Shown: positions 5,914-6,013 of the stretch, piece by piece
How positions within the stretch are numbered: the stretch's first letter is position 1
Layout: every line of letters starts with the position of its first letter
Assembly (NCBI GenBank): GCA_964630025.1
Contig: CAZVRG010000044.1
Coordinates: forward strand, 1 to 6,013
Direction of reading: 5' to 3'
Source: VMFP01 sp964630025
GTDB lineage: Bacteria > Patescibacteriota > Andersenbacteria > UBA10190 > CAIZMI01
Length of the DNA stretch: 6,013 bases
Position numbers and translations under genes: made by a program
Notes under the pieces: generated by a model
Database searches by the model: none
What the model was told of the DNA's origin: nothing
The model's input: only the letters and a program-made list of their open reading frames with translations

Positions 5914-6013
5914 CTAGACAGCGGGAGACGATGGGGGCGGCATCGCAGGCATACTCATACTCTTGCTCTGTCCGAATCCGCCATAGAGTGCGACAACGGC
6001 GATCACAAGGTGG
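5914..6013 (-). CDS. C-terminal end of a minus-strand gene (partial)
   Basis: On the minus strand the frame starting at 6012 is open to the window edge and ends with TAG at 5914-5916. The 32 visible residues begin HLVIAVVALYGGFGQSKS and end MSMPAMPPPSSPAV. The first part is hydrophobic, like the end of a membrane helix; the tail is Met-, Ser- and Pro-rich and looks disordered. A terminator-like hairpin just beyond the stop supports a real gene end. The product cannot be identified from this fragment. It converges on the plus-strand cluster. Confidence 0.6.
   Translation of the reverse strand, partial: HLVIAVVALYGGFGQSKSMSMPAMPPPSSPAV

Noticed and set aside
1..6013. CRISPR array, tRNA or rRNA genes
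   Set aside because: No regularly spaced direct repeats, tRNA cloverleaf with T-loop consensus, or rRNA-like sequence was seen.

Overview
The window reads as a compact, GC-rich bacterial chromosome segment. It holds a co-directional cluster of four genes, then one orphan gene, then the end of a convergent gene. Both ATGA junctions use TGA as a stop, so the code is standard here and not the UGA-glycine code of some Patescibacteria. A SerRS with SAE in place of the usual TAE and a changed motif 3, a divergent FtsQ, and a MurF-like ligase whose N-terminal domain is a membrane region together suggest a Candidate Phyla Radiation (Patescibacteria) member, perhaps of the Peregrinibacteria/Peribacteria type. 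That placement is an inference from protein style, not a database result.

Layout: serS (cut at the left edge, ends 1256) is followed after 9 bp by an FtsQ/DivIB-like cell-division protein (1266-2141). That gene overlaps by ATGA with a membrane-anchored MurF-like ligase (2138-3742), which overlaps by ATGA with a DegT/DnrJ/EryC1-family PLP aminotransferase (3739-4989). The tight packing implies one transcript with translational coupling. The last three products point to envelope or peptidoglycan work: a divisome scaffold, an ATP-dependent amide ligase held at the membrane, and an aminotransferase that may make an amine for an envelope precursor.

The 91-bp gap at 4990-5080 holds a strong 34-nt dyad (13 paired positions, GAGG loop) just after the aminotransferase stop. 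An uncharacterised 178-aa protein (5081-5617) follows, with a good Shine-Dalgarno sequence and a clear rho-independent terminator (5630-5658).

The remaining stretch between the convergent genes (5618-5913) is the most unusual part. A plus-strand terminator and a minus-strand terminator bracket a roughly 200-nt element (5659-5861). Its two ends pair with each other over about 37 positions, and its interior can form three further hairpin arms and carries seven GAGCG repeats. It could be a MITE-like non-autonomous repeat or a structured RNA; the sequence alone does not decide. At the right edge, the last 32 residues of a minus-strand gene (stop at 5914-5916) are visible.
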